Assembly (NCBI GenBank): GCA_034190875.2
Contig: CM067356.1
Coordinates: forward strand, 58,184,421-58,248,420
Origin: Urechis unicinctus
Taxonomy: Eukaryota; Annelida; Polychaeta; Xenopneusta; Urechidae
DNA length: 64,000 nucleotides
Reading direction: 5' to 3'
Below the pieces are notes generated by a model, which worked only from the letters and a program-made list of their open reading frames with translations, was not told the origin of the DNA and made no database searches. Each line of letters opens with the position of its first letter. Position 1 is the first letter of the stretch. This document shows, in pieces, positions 1 to 11,014 of this stretch. Both the position numbers and the translations under genes were made by a program.

Positions 1-1024
1 AAAAACGAGAAACGCAAATGTTCACATACCTGGATGGAATGAAACAATTTTTCTTCTGCTCTGTCAGCAGACAAAGTGCTAGGAACGTTTTTCTGAACCA
101 GAATACCAACCGAGGAGAAAGTATGAGTCAAAAGATTAAGTGTTCAAGAAGGACCGGTACAGCGACCAGGTTTAATATGGTTACCTTCGTACCTGAACGC
201 CGATACCAAGCCTATACATGTGCACCCTAACCCTTTTAATGCGACGCTTGGCTGAACTCGGATGCAACTTTTCCTCTGACGCCCCCGCGCTGAATTCTAT
301 CAATATCTCATATCCGCGCTGTATAGACGAAGAGCCGCCAGCGAAATTTCCTATGTCAAAATGGCAAGTAAACTCGTTTAAAACTTACAAAATCCCTCCA
401 GGCCATAAAATTGGTGACAAAATGATATATTATATCACAAAATGACAAGAGAAATGTTTGTATTACTACAGTATTGTATTATTGTTAGGTTTCATCACGA
501 AAAGGCGGCACGTCGAGAAACTGTTCAAAACCTCAACGTTTTATGAATGCGTGGCGTAATGACAGTGATTTTCTTTTCCATGTGAGAGGCCGGTGTTCGA
601 AACCATGATGGGTCCCTGTATCGTTCGCAGGTCGGACGAGTGTAATGTTGTCGTCTTCATGCTGGTTATAAAAGCAAGCGGATGTCCGGCTCATGCTAAG
701 ACACGGCTCTAAAAGTTTGGGTTATGCTCATTGTTTAGTTCATCAGCGTGTTTTCTGCATTTCTATAGACATGATCATTGAATAGCTGATGGTATAATGG
801 TCACAAAGTACATTTATCATTAAAATACTCTGTAAGGTAAATTATCCTGTCCAAAACTGAACCATCAGCATGTTTTCGGCATTTGTATTGACTTGATCAT
901 TCAATAACTGATGATATAGCGATAACAAAGTACATTTATCATTAAAAAACTCTGTAAGGTAAATTACCCTGTACAAAACTGAACCATTGAACATCTTATT
1001 AAAGACAGTCCGTTATGATGCTTC
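1..1024 (+). repeat. Segmental duplication unit A, copy 1
   Basis: This stretch is nearly identical to 1734-2637, offset by 1733 bases, with only scattered single-base differences over the first 700 bases. Copy 1 carries an extra internal tandem duplication of about 120 bases near 735-985 (the block ending TCTGTAAGGTAAATTA occurs twice). Short open frames of 70 and 75 codons recur in both copies but show no protein similarity that I recognise. Similarity ends at the shared CCGTTATGATGCTT, after which copy 1 runs into unit B. The start of the copy lies at or beyond the window edge. Confidence 0.93.
551..604 (+). repeat. tRNA-derived SINE-like segment (A-box and B-box)
   Basis: An A-box-like stretch (GTGGCGTAATGACAG, 551-565) is followed 27 bases later by GGTGTTCGAAACC (592-604), close to the Pol III B-box GGTTCGANNCC. 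The spacing suits a tRNA-like head. No complete tRNA cloverleaf can be drawn, so this looks like a tRNA-derived SINE head rather than a working tRNA gene. The same pair is at 2284-2337 in the second copy of the duplicated unit. Confidence 0.4.
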
Positions 1025-1482
1025 CAGGTTGGCTTCGCACCAAAATATTCTTTATTACGAAATGTTCGATTACAATTTCAATAGTCGACTGACTCCCCGA
1101 TTCTCAAGTTTTCAACTGTCACATTTTGATACATTCCCCACATTGGCGACGTTTCTATATATACTCCATCCACAAAACATCATGAAGCATCTACAATTAT
1201 CGCATCCGTTTTGTGTCTAAAGAGTTTATAGCTTCGCTAAGAGTGCTTATTCAAGCATCCATCGGAGAAGACATCTGAAGACGCCACATATGAGCCGCCG
1301 CGTGTTATCGCATGGTACCCTACCTTCAGCCAGTCAGAGCTCGAGAAAAAGCTCTTTTGCCCATATCACCTCAAACGCACAATTTGCCATGCGATAACTG
1401 CAACCGTGTCGATATATCAGAGAAACTTGAGATGGTCCCTCACAGAGCAGCGCTGCTCTAGCATATCAACACAACGATGGGT
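1023..1482 (+). repeat. Segmental duplication unit B, copy 1
   Basis: This segment starts with CCAGGTTGGCTTCGCACC and matches 4308-4768 with about 95% identity by eye and a few small indels. It is fused directly to the end of unit A here, whereas at 4.3 kb it is fused to a decayed C-type-lectin exon. The two contexts show that unit B moved or was copied as a separate module. No coding function is visible. Confidence 0.9.
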
Positions 1483-1733
1483 GGTGGTGGTGGTGGATGT
1501 TTGGACGGCGGTTGATGTGCGGTGGTGGTCGATGTGGCGAAATTGGCTATGTGGGGTGGTTGTCGGTTCATGTGGTTGTAGATACTAGCCGTGCAATACC
1601 AACAAATTGAAATAGTTCTGCAAATATGTGAGAATTTCATCGATATATTCTGTTAAAAGCAGGCCAGCAGTTCATGCTAGTAATAACATAAAGTAATGTG
1701 TGGATCTCTTGAGTAAATCACGCTCCAGTATAT

Positions 1734-2637
1734 AAAAACGAGAAACGCAAATGTTCACATACCTGGGTGGAATGAAACAATTTTTCTTCTGCTCTGTCAG
1801 CAGACAAAGTGCTAGGAACGTTTTTCTGAACCAGAATACCAACCGAGGAGAAAGTATGAGTCAAAAGATTAAGTGTTCAAGAAGGACCGGTACAGCGACC
1901 AGGTTTAATATGGTTACCTTCGTACCTGAACGCCGATACCAAGCCTATACATGTGCACCCTAACCCTTTTAATGCGACGCTTGGCTGAACTCGGATGCAA
2001 CTTTTCCTCTGACGCCCCCGCGCTGAATTCTATCAGTATCTCATATCCGCGCTGTATAGACGAAGAGCCGCCAGCGAAATTTCCTATGTCAAAATGGCAA
2101 GTAAACTCGTTTAAAACTTACAAAATCCCTCCAGGCCATAAAATTGGTGACAAAATGATAGATTATATCACAAAATGACAAGAGAAATGTTTGTATTACT
2201 ACAGTATTGTATTATTGTTAGGTTTCATCACGAAAAGGCGGCACGTCGAGAAACTGTTCAAAACCTCAACGTTTTATGAATGCGTGGCGTAATGACAGTG
2301 ATTTTCTTTTCCATGTGAGAGGCCGGTGTTCGAAACCATGATGGGTCCCTGTATCGTTCGCAGATCGGACGAGTGTAATGTTGTCGTCTTCATGCTGGTT
2401 ATAAAAGCAAGCGGATGTCCGGCTCATGCTAAGACACGGCTCTAAAAGTTTGGGTTATGCTCACTGTTTAGTTTATCAGCGTGTTTTCTGCATTTCTATT
2501 GACTTGATCATTTAATAGCTGATGGTATAATGGTCACAAAGTACATTTATCATTAAAATACTCTGTAAGGTAAATTACCCCGTACAAAACTGAACCATTG
2601 AACATCTTATTAAAGACAGTCCGTTATGATGCTTATA
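1734..2637 (+). repeat. Segmental duplication unit A, copy 2
   Basis: Second copy of the unit at 1-1024, without the internal 120-base tandem duplication. It ends at the same CCGTTATGATGCTT junction and then continues into unrelated sequence (TAGTCCCACCGGG), which fixes the edge of the unit. High identity suggests a recent duplication or gene conversion. Confidence 0.93.
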
Positions 2638-2679
2638 GTCCCACCGGGTTCAACTGATAGCCACGTTTGTAGTACTTAG

Positions 2680-2970
2680 GCAGCAATGGCGATACTGAAT
2701 GCGCTTTTAATCGGAGAGAACCTCTTTCGTGAGAAGGTAGTGGCGGCATTGCACAACTGCATCTTGTTCGATGAATCTCCAATGAATGCGGCCACAATAT
2801 CATGGGACAGATTTAGTTATCTTGTAAAACCTGGCGAAAGCTTTACAATGACAATCAATACCGTGGAAACGACTTTTTCTGCATACTTTAACCGAGAGCA
2901 AACTTTAATTATTTACATGTTGTAAAAAAATATGCGTCGTTTTCCAAGCGCCGTGAGTTTGAAAACATTT
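2680..2970 (+). repeat. Dispersed repeat unit C, copy 1
   Basis: This stretch contains an open frame of 79 codons (2686-2925) starting MAILNALLIGENLFREK. A diverged copy lies at 38513-38828, where the frame is broken by indels. The frame has no similarity to a family I recognise, and its loss in the sister copy argues against a conserved gene. Confidence 0.75.
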
Positions 2971-3489
2971 TGAAAGTGATATTTATAAAATATTTGTCGC
3001 TTATAAAATTTAAAATATCCATTCGATATTCATAAAATGTCATCAACTGTCTTCATCGTGTAATGTCGAAGGTTGATGTTCTGAACCGGAACGCGTTAAA
3101 TTTATAGTGAAATTAAAATAAGAATTAAACGCGTCGCTTCTCCGTCGTGAGTGGTCGTTTCGTTTCAATTCAAGGGCCGCCCATCTTATTATGAACAAAC
3201 AGCTGATTACATATTGTTGGAAATTCGTAATTTTCCCTTTCACTTGCCGCAAAGAATTGTGTTGGCTCGAAAATTTAAATTGATTAAATAGAGCTATGAT
3301 ATTGTCCGTGCCCATGGTAGAGATGGTCATCATAACGGTTACGCCACAGCCGCAGCTCAATAATACCAAGCCAGGGTAGAATTTGACATCTAATTTGATG
3401 TTAGTGATGGAGATAATGATGACAATGATGATGGTGATTGAAATCATGATTATGATCGTAACAATGACTATAAAAAGATGTAGATTATG

Positions 3490-3560
3490 TTAATAATGAT
3501 GATGATGATGATGTTGATGACAGTGATGATGATGCTTATGCTGATGATGATGATGACAGT
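3490..3560 (+). repeat. Degenerate (GAT)n tract
   Basis: An imperfect GAT/TGA trinucleotide tract lies just upstream of the (CA)n tract. It produces low-complexity His/Asp-type frames and has no coding value. Confidence 0.7.
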
Positions 3561-3696
3561 GACATCTTGCAGATTTAGCGTTCGTTATTGTTTTGTCTAC
3601 TAATGTTACGTGTTCATCACGTATGTAAGCGTTACGCAACGCTACGCAGTATAGACGAAGTTCATCCCTCGCTGTGCTGATCTCCCCCAACCTTTT

Positions 3697-3863
<167 letters not shown>

Positions 3864-4179
3864 CCATCCTGAGATCCCAACGTCCCCTGAGCCTTTCGGC
3901 AGATGTAAACGCGCATTTACTATGCAGGTTATTATGCTCCAAGCATACCAAACGAAACACGGCATCATTGGTGTTGATTTAAGCAGCCACGTGTCAGTCA
4001 TCCAGACAAACACAAACTCCACAGGACGTCTGTATCAAAGCAACATCACCGTCCAACTGGACTAGACAAACATGTTGACCCTGACGCACCAATTATTTCT
4101 GTTCAAGTGTATGTGATAGGAGCTGTACATAGTGAACAATTAAACTTTGTACCATCAGTGTTGGCAGACTCATTTACAG

Positions 4180-4306
4180 ATTTCACAAAGTGGGAAAGTG
4201 GACTTCTAGATCTTGACTGAGGGCAATGTGTTGCCATAAAGCCGAGTGGAATGTGGAAAAGTGCGTTCTGTAATCTGCTAAGAAAACCTTGTCTGTGTGA
4301 AACGGG
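4180..4306 (+). pseudogene. Decayed C-type lectin exon
   Basis: A good 3' splice site (CATTTACAG) precedes a frame reading FTKWESGLLDLD, an in-frame TGA, then GQCVAIKPSGMWKSAFC and a CLCE end. This matches, in position and phase, the CTLD exon of the receptor gene at 41616-41738 (minus strand), which reads FTNWANGHPDLDRGECVAI and has the final Cys pair. The TGA sits where that gene has Arg. It is therefore a nonfunctional copy of the second half of the lectin domain, cut off at 4307 where unit B begins. Confidence 0.8.
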
Positions 4307-4307
4307 T

Positions 4308-4768
4308 TCCAGGTTGGCTTCGCACCAAAATATTCTTTATTACGAAATGTTCGATTACAATTTCAATAGTCGACTGAATCCCCGATTCTCAAGTTTTCAA
4401 CTGGCACATTTTGATACATTCCCCACATTGGCGACTTTTCTATATATACTCCATCCATTAAACTTCATGAAGCATCTACAATTATCGCATCCGCTGTCTA
4501 AAGAGTTTATAGCTTTGCTAAGAGTGCTTATTCAAGCATCCGTCCGAGAAAACATCTGAAGACGCCACATATGATCCGCCGCGTGTTATCACATGGTACC
4601 CTACCTTCAGCCAGTCAGAGCTCGAGAAAAAGCTATTTTGCCCATATCACCTCAAACGCACAATTTGCCATGCGAGAACTGCAACCGTGTCGATATATCA
4701 GAGAAACAACTTCACTTGAGATGGTCCCTCACAGAGCAGCGCTGCTCTAGCATAGCAACACAACGTAG
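4308..4768 (+). repeat. Segmental duplication unit B, copy 2
   Basis: Second copy of 1023-1482. It begins exactly where the decayed lectin exon ends and stops just before the TTAA-flanked inverted-repeat element at 4773. A 6-base indel (CTTCAC) and a few substitutions separate the copies. Confidence 0.9.
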
Positions 4769-4772
4769 GTTC

Positions 4773-5337
4773 TTAAAGAGACTGTTCAGCCCCATATAAG
4801 GCAATCAGGGTTCATTTCATTATTACATTATTACGTTTAACACAGATGTAAGTAATGCCATCTTCTATGTTTACATGATGCTAAATTATGTTGAAAAGTT
4901 TTTAACATTATTGTTTGACTGGAAATATTCATGATCTACTGTGGAAATCCGACTCTTCAGTTACGTTGTTCCTTTGATAACGGTGCCTCCCTAAAACCAT
5001 GAACCACAGAATGTTAGCTGTAAATCAAAACGGGCTCTGAATTTACCTCACTATCGATATGTACACTTACGCTTTGGTTACATAATGTAGATTCCATCAA
5101 ATCTTCACTCATTCAAGTTGTTGACATCTTTGCGCACACATTAGACCGACAAGCAAGAGAAGTAATGTCCGACAACATAAATGGCGACAGTCATAGTAAG
5201 GATCTATTTTCTGAGACCATAGCGCCGCGTAGCGACTACAAGTCTGACAACTTAAAACTTTTGGCTTCCAAGGTGCGGTTGCCAAGCAGCTTCCTAGGCA
5301 ACCTCGTTTCAAATATGGGGCTGAACAGTCTCTTTAA
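4773..5337. mobile_element. MITE-like element with TTAA flanks
   Basis: Perfect 21-base terminal inverted repeats, AGAGACTGTTCAGCCCCATAT (4777-4796, plus one base) and its reverse complement (5313-5333), bound a 557-base segment. Each repeat is flanked outside by TTAA (4773-4776 and 5334-5337). TTAA duplication is the signature of the piggyBac superfamily, although these ends do not begin with the usual CCY. No transposase frame lies inside, so the element would be non-autonomous. The interior also has a 7-base inverted pair GGTTGCC/GGCAACC at about 5278-5304. Confidence 0.7.
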
Positions 5338-5648
5338 TATCACGTACACTTAAAAAGAAGTCTTAAAACGAAGGTTTTCTCAAGAGTCATTTGCTTGCTA
5401 GACGCTTATCTGGTTGCGTAGCGTTCATCGGGAAGTCACGGTACTATCCCATCTCTCCGGAATCATGTTGAGACGCGAAATTGTCGAGCCGTATCTACTG
5501 CGCTACAGTGATGCTAACATTAAACAACGGCGATGTCGGCGGAACTCTGATTGCTGCAGTTGGAGAGGTTCTGCAAGTCTCACACAACAAACTGTCAAAG
5601 CATATTCTAATCAAATAAACAAACAAGTACAGCGCGGGCATGAAGGAT

Positions 5649-5680
5649 GGTGTGTGTGTGTGTGTGTGGGGGGGGGGGGG
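5649..5680 (+). repeat. (TG)n/poly-G tract
   Basis: About ten TG repeats run into a G homopolymer of about 13 bases. Confidence 0.95.
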
Positions 5681-5692
5681 TATACACGTTAG

Positions 5693-8600
5693 TACGTTGA
5701 CCAGTTTACATTAATTCGCTATCGGCTGGCTCCCAAATTGACCAAATGAAATGTTTGGCTATATTTTGCACGCCATTCTGCTACAGTTCATACTTAGGAT
5801 GGGATAGCCGTAAGGGGAATACACAGACAAATATCGCCACCTCATCGGTCCCTGTAGCATCCACGTACCCAATGCACAATGATCTCTGCAGCATCCACAA
5901 ATCCATATCCCAGTGACATAGCTCCCAGTAACCTCATCTGGACTTGTTTTGCATCCCCAGCGTTGCTCCCTGTAGCATCCACAAGTCGAAACCGTCACTC
6001 CTTTGTTCTATGACATATGACACGCTACACTAATGAAGTACCCAGTGGCGACGTCTCTGAGCGGCACGCCATGTGGTGGGCAATATAGGATATTAAAGAG
6101 AGTTGTTTTTCCTCTAATTTCACTTGGCCCTGTAACATCAACAGCGCCTGACGGGGTAACGCATCCACTGACTCATTCCGTCTGTATTACCATGTAATCC
6201 TGTTTAGAACAATACATAGCAACTCATATTTGTTTGGAATATTCCTTAACAGCCGATGCGTGCAATACAGTTCGTTTGTATGGACAGCACAAGAGTTTTG
6301 CTGATTTAAATCACATGAATTCTGCAGTTATCGGGATCCGCCAACGATGGTCTGGTTACTGACGGTTGTGACTTTCCCTCATATATACTGGCATTGTGTA
6401 CAACATCCGAGACGTTCGAATGCATTACCAATAAATGCCATGCGATCTTTTGCCAACTTGTGAAAAAGCAATATCCTGTCTATACAGTAATTTCGCTCCG
6501 GAAAACATGCTCCATTTAACCGCAAACCTCTGCGAAGCTGTTCAAATCCGAATGGTACTCGCCATACTTTTGTGGGATTAATAAAACAACCTTTTATCGA
6601 CTGCGAAATATTCATTGCAGTAGTACGAAATGCCAATGCTTTATTGTGTTTTATTGGTCGAATCACCACAATGAAAAGCTTCATAGGATTGCTGTGGTGA
6701 ATGGTTGTGGTCCTAAGGACCACACGTTGTAGTACAATCGGAGAAGCCATTCAAATGTAAGATTTAGTTATGCAGGAATAATCAACCCTCCTTAACTCGA
6801 TCCACAAATAGCAATAACCGGAAATGATCAATTGTAGATCAATTTAACAAACACCAACCCTTCCAGCACAACATCACAGAGTTGACTGCCTGGAGGTTCG
6901 TTTGGGTTAGGTGGCGGGATGAACAGAGTGATTATATTTTCGTTGCATATCTGGACACAGGAAATATTGCCAGGCCTGTTTGCAGAGTCTAGGCAAGTCA
7001 TTTAGTCTGACGTACCTTATGTATAACGGGATCATGCCTTCCCACCTGGACAGAATAAAGCAGTGATAGTAAACAGCGGATCGGAAACATCACTTCACTG
7101 CAGGATTAATCGATACAAACACCTCTTTCATGAAAATAGTGATTGAAGCTTTCAGGTCACGTTCGGATCCCAGAACAAACATCTCACGGTTATGCTGAAG
7201 TTTCTCAATGGATTCCTTTCATTTCATGTGCTATAACAAATGCAGTATTATCATAACGCTACCTTGTAATGCTGTGGTTAGTGTGCGTGTCTATCGTCTG
7301 TTTCCCAACCTTTCAGTATTTGTCCTGAAAACTGTAACTGTTACTGATCTATTCTGTGCATTGAACTGGCTCGACCCAAGTCGGCTTGATTTCGACAAGC
7401 TTTATCGCAAAGAGTCATACTGTTCAACATAACTTGATGCTGCTTTGCATATTCACAAAGTTTTCGTCGACAGATATACTGTTGATACTTGCTGTTGTGT
7501 AAACTTTCTTTCCGAATATCTCAATGGTTTAGTGTTTCGCCAATCCGCATCCTTTTGATTGAAAGTTTTAAATCCCACAAATATCGTTTAGACAGAAATT
7601 TGCATCCACAATTGTATTATGACTGCTTTCATAACGTCACTGATTGGCTCAACTGGGGTGATCAGGAGGTGTGATAGATCATCAACAACTCGGATTGATT
7701 CAGAGAAAACGTAATGTGTCAAAATGACGATAAATTAAATAAAATATATAACATGTATATATCAATATCATATGATTTTCTTAGAATAAATTTGCTCTCT
7801 CGTCACGTTCACGTACGGACTTGCAGTGGTTTTGTACCATAGGTCATGGGAGCTGCAAGACAAGCGAAACAGTAATCTAACCATCGTTGGATTCGTGCGT
7901 AAGCTAATCGATGATATACACTACATATTTATTGCTGTATTATTGCGTTTAGTCTCCCTTGATACATCGAATGTCACGACTCTTAGTAATATCCAATTTA
8001 GTACAAGTACTTGTACAATCCGAATGTGCGTCGGGACAATGGGCAGAGCTGACATTATTCGACTCTGTTTATTGCCAACATAAGCATTAATATTACAGTA
8101 AAGCTTAGATACAATATTGCATTACACAACGATATAACTGCATGAGAAAATTTTTTCCTCTCATGATTCATTTGCTAATGCTATATTATTTGAGCGTGTG
8201 GCTGCTGTCCCTCCGAGTTGGTGGCGCTGGTGCTATGAACATTGTCACTTGTGCATTGCGTCTCATAAATGTTCAAAATATTGTTTCGATTAATAAACAA
8301 AATCCCTGCAATGATATTATCGTTGTCCGGATCGAATGTTGGATTATGAACCGATCTTTTTTGGTGTTACATCTCCTGACACCGACCGTAATAAATGCTA
8401 ATTGTTTTGCATTTTAGCTATAAATGGAAAGCCAATTGTTAATTACGAGTAGTGTTTATGTATTGGGTCCTCCTACTTGTACACTAGCGTAGTTTTAAAT
8501 ATGATAGCTTTGAGGACGGTCAGAGCAAGAGGTACACCAACTGCTTGACCTGTATTGACACACAACGGGTTATTCAATTTTTAACGTGCAAATGCAAACC

Positions 8601-8860
8601 ACGCCTATTATCAATACTGATATGCCTAGTGACTTGTTGCTACTAAGGATGCTGTTATTGTCGGAGGGTGAAGGAACAACTTCCGTGATTGTTAGGGGTG
8701 ATGGAGAAGACGAAACCGACGATCAAGATGACGTCAGAGATGTAAAGGATGACGTCAGAAACAAATCAGGATTCGAGGTTTATCTGAATATAGTTTCGTT
8801 GTCTCAAACAGAATAGATCAACACTGGTGTTTCAACATCGTCTCCCCATTCCTATGATAT
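5693..8860 (+). repeat. Segmental duplication unit D, copy 1
   Basis: This 3.2 kb block matches 38840-41555 along most of its length, starting at GTTGACCAGTTTACAT. A shorter third copy is at 33985-35400. The copies differ by large internal gaps: the 38.8 kb copy lacks roughly 7.33-7.94 kb of this one, and the 34 kb copy lacks roughly 7.98-8.76 kb. On the minus strand its right end contains a decayed copy of the last three exons of the lectin/WSC receptor. Confidence 0.88.
8170..8815 (-). pseudogene. Decayed receptor 3' end (stalk, TM, tail)
   Basis: On the minus strand this matches the stalk, membrane and tail exons of the receptor at 40.8-41.5 kb. The stalk exon copy (about 8620-8810) follows a TTGAG acceptor but soon hits a stop. 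The membrane exon copy (8480-8554) reads GQAVGVPLALTVLKAIIFK, so the helix is interrupted by Lys. The tail copy (to about 8375) keeps DPDNDNII and NIYETQ motifs but is shifted by an indel after its acceptor. At the position of the TGA found in the main gene this copy has TGT (Cys), which suggests that the ancestral tail was open. No lectin exons are attached. Confidence 0.75.
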
Positions 8861-8879
8861 AGACAAATAGATTCAAAGT

Positions 8880-9065
8880 GAGGGAGAGTGGGAGAGTAAG
8901 TGAGATTGATAAAAGACAGAGAAAGAGATAGCAAGAACGAGAGAGAGAGAGAGAGAGAGCAAGAGGGCGTGAGCGAGCTTGAAAGCGAGTCAAAGAGAAC
9001 GAGCTTGAAAGCAAGCGAGAGAGAACAAGATGGATAGAGAGAGAAACATAGAGAGTGAAAGTGGA
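8880..9065 (+). repeat. GA-rich degenerate microsatellite
   Basis: Interrupted GAGA tract with AGCGAGCTTGAAAGC-type sub-repeats. A longer version occurs at 34825-35258 in the related copy. Leu/Ser frames on the opposite strand are artefacts. Confidence 0.9.
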
Positions 9066-9109
9066 ACAATTGTCACGCTACAGTAGCCCCACCTTATTCT
9101 GATGCTAAT

Positions 9110-10690
9110 TAGCGTTTGCGGGTCTCCATCTAGTAATGGCAATAAGCTTTGCAGGTCGCCTAACAATGGCCTAACAATGTCGTTACAACAGAACCGGAAC
9201 AGAAATCCAAGTCAAACAACTGCAGACCATAATAACCAATTAAGGTTCACGCCCACAGTTTTGTTTCAATTATCTATTTGTTGTTTCGCAGATAATGATT
9301 GGATAATGTGCATCCGCAATGACAGTAAGAGATCACACGTCCGATTATGCGTTCAAAATGGTGATTCATTGTTGTTAATATGTGAACAGTTACAAGAGTA
9401 ACCAAACAGGTGAAGTGTTATAACTCTGTTATCATAGCGTTTCGGCTTGGACAAACAGGTACAGCCATCAAACGTAGTAGAGTAACAGTTTCATATCACC
9501 ATCGGTTTAATTTATCATTGAATACAAGATATCATATAAAAACATGAAATATTACAGTAGGGGCCAAGCCAATTCGTTCGGGCTGCAGATTTGGAAAAGG
9601 ACATGCTAAGTAGCGTGCACAGGTAAGATAAAACGACCTGCAAAGTATTTTGGAATTGTTTGGCAGAAACCTGCACGCATCACTTAGTATGGCAGGTTCC
9701 TGCGTTGTTGCGCTAATTCTTGTTACGTGTGTCTATGGCTGTTAAGGACATCAAAGACCTCGTCGAAGGTGTTAAGTGTATTCTGAACTTCTTTTAAGTT
9801 CATCTGAACGCTGTCACGTCGCAATGAGCACATTTGAAACAGTTCTCAAACGCAGAGATTCTCACAAAATAGTAATCCAAAATGTTGCCAACTACATTCA
9901 TCTCCAGTCATCTGGAGAGTATTCTGCAAAAAATCTGTGTTCATCTCTTCGAAGGTAGCGTGCGTGACTTTTGCTACACCGTGTCCGCACAGTGGAAAGT
10001 ACACCAGCTGAAACTTCCTCATAGAAAAGGTAATCCCTTGCTCGAGTTATAAGAAAACTGAGCTCGTAGAATTAATAAGAAATGCATGCAGCACCGTAAA
10101 GATTGTGGACTTGGTCGGGGAAGATAATGTAGAGAATACATACAATGAATGAAGAACTATTATTATAGGGGGTCATCAAGTCAATTTCCCAGATCGCAAC
10201 AAACTTTCTGCATGGCAGACCGACATGTCAAATGCACCTGATTGTCCTGTCTTATGCATTTGATTGCCAAGTGCAATTGGATTCATAGCAGGGTGGCATC
10301 ATTTGAAACAAAAAGGGATATCAGCTGTTCATCAACAGACACATACATGCAGTTGAATGTAAATCCCTGAATCATTGTAGGTGTTATCTGTGGGGGTGGG
10401 ATTTGTAAGGGAATAGTCCCAGTCCGACCAACCATACAATGTATGGCTTCTCCTCTCCCCATTTGGTACCATAGAGTCGGCTGGATGTGAGTGCACAGGG
10501 TAATTTTCAATTTATATAATTATAATATTTAACGCGAGAAAGTCAAATACAGATATGTCACAAAGATTATAAATATGTATAAATACCTATGAAGACTTGC
10601 TAGTACAATATTATTTTTGTGTTTTATTTTATGTGGTGTTGTGGTTTGGTGGAAGTGAGGTAAAAAGTTGTTTATTTTTTCATCTTTCTT
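9110..10690. other. Gene-free stretch
   Basis: Only short open frames with no recognisable domain are present, and no repeat array is obvious. Confidence 0.5.
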
Positions 10691-10695
10691 TGCAG

Positions 10696-11014
10696 AGATG
10701 ATGGTGGTTACAAACATGATGTGACCATGATGTTTGCAGTGACTGAGGTCAATACCAATGCTAAGTCTAATCCAGCATTACCGCCTGATACAGAGACATG
10801 TCGCACGGCTTGTCGCCTTGATCATTTTGATGTCTGCCAATTTCAATTACACAGTCTATATACTTGCCACGTCAGTAATATAACTGACGGAAACTTTACT
10901 GTCACCCACGTTTTTTTTCGATTTCTTGTGAACATCGACATTGCTACGGCGCAATTAATGTTTGGCATGGTTGCTTCCGCACAGTGTATATACTCTATAG
11001 AACGATATTCTTAA
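10696..11014 (+). other. Candidate orphan exon, weak
   Basis: A pyrimidine-rich tract and TTTGCAG acceptor (ending 10695) precede an open frame reading DDGGYKHDVTMMFAVTEVN, then ALPPDTETC and further cysteines, closing with a stop at 11014. The pattern of hydrophobic FAV, then E-N, then a short LPP turn and a Cys recalls the start of the ligand-binding domain of class C GPCRs and related receptors. This is a weak resemblance only. No partner exon was found nearby, so it may be a stray or decayed exon, or chance. Confidence 0.25.

Noticed and set aside
6379-6750. 123-codon frame on the minus strand in unit D
   Set aside because: The sister copy near 39.5-39.85 kb has indels and stops in the corresponding stretch, and no domain is recognisable.
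7275-7340. Possible tRNA-like head (TGTGGTTAGTGTGCGTGTC) in unit D
   Set aside because: The A-box resemblance is weak and no B-box follows in this copy. The nearest candidate in the 34 kb copy (GTTCTGAACC) is degenerate.
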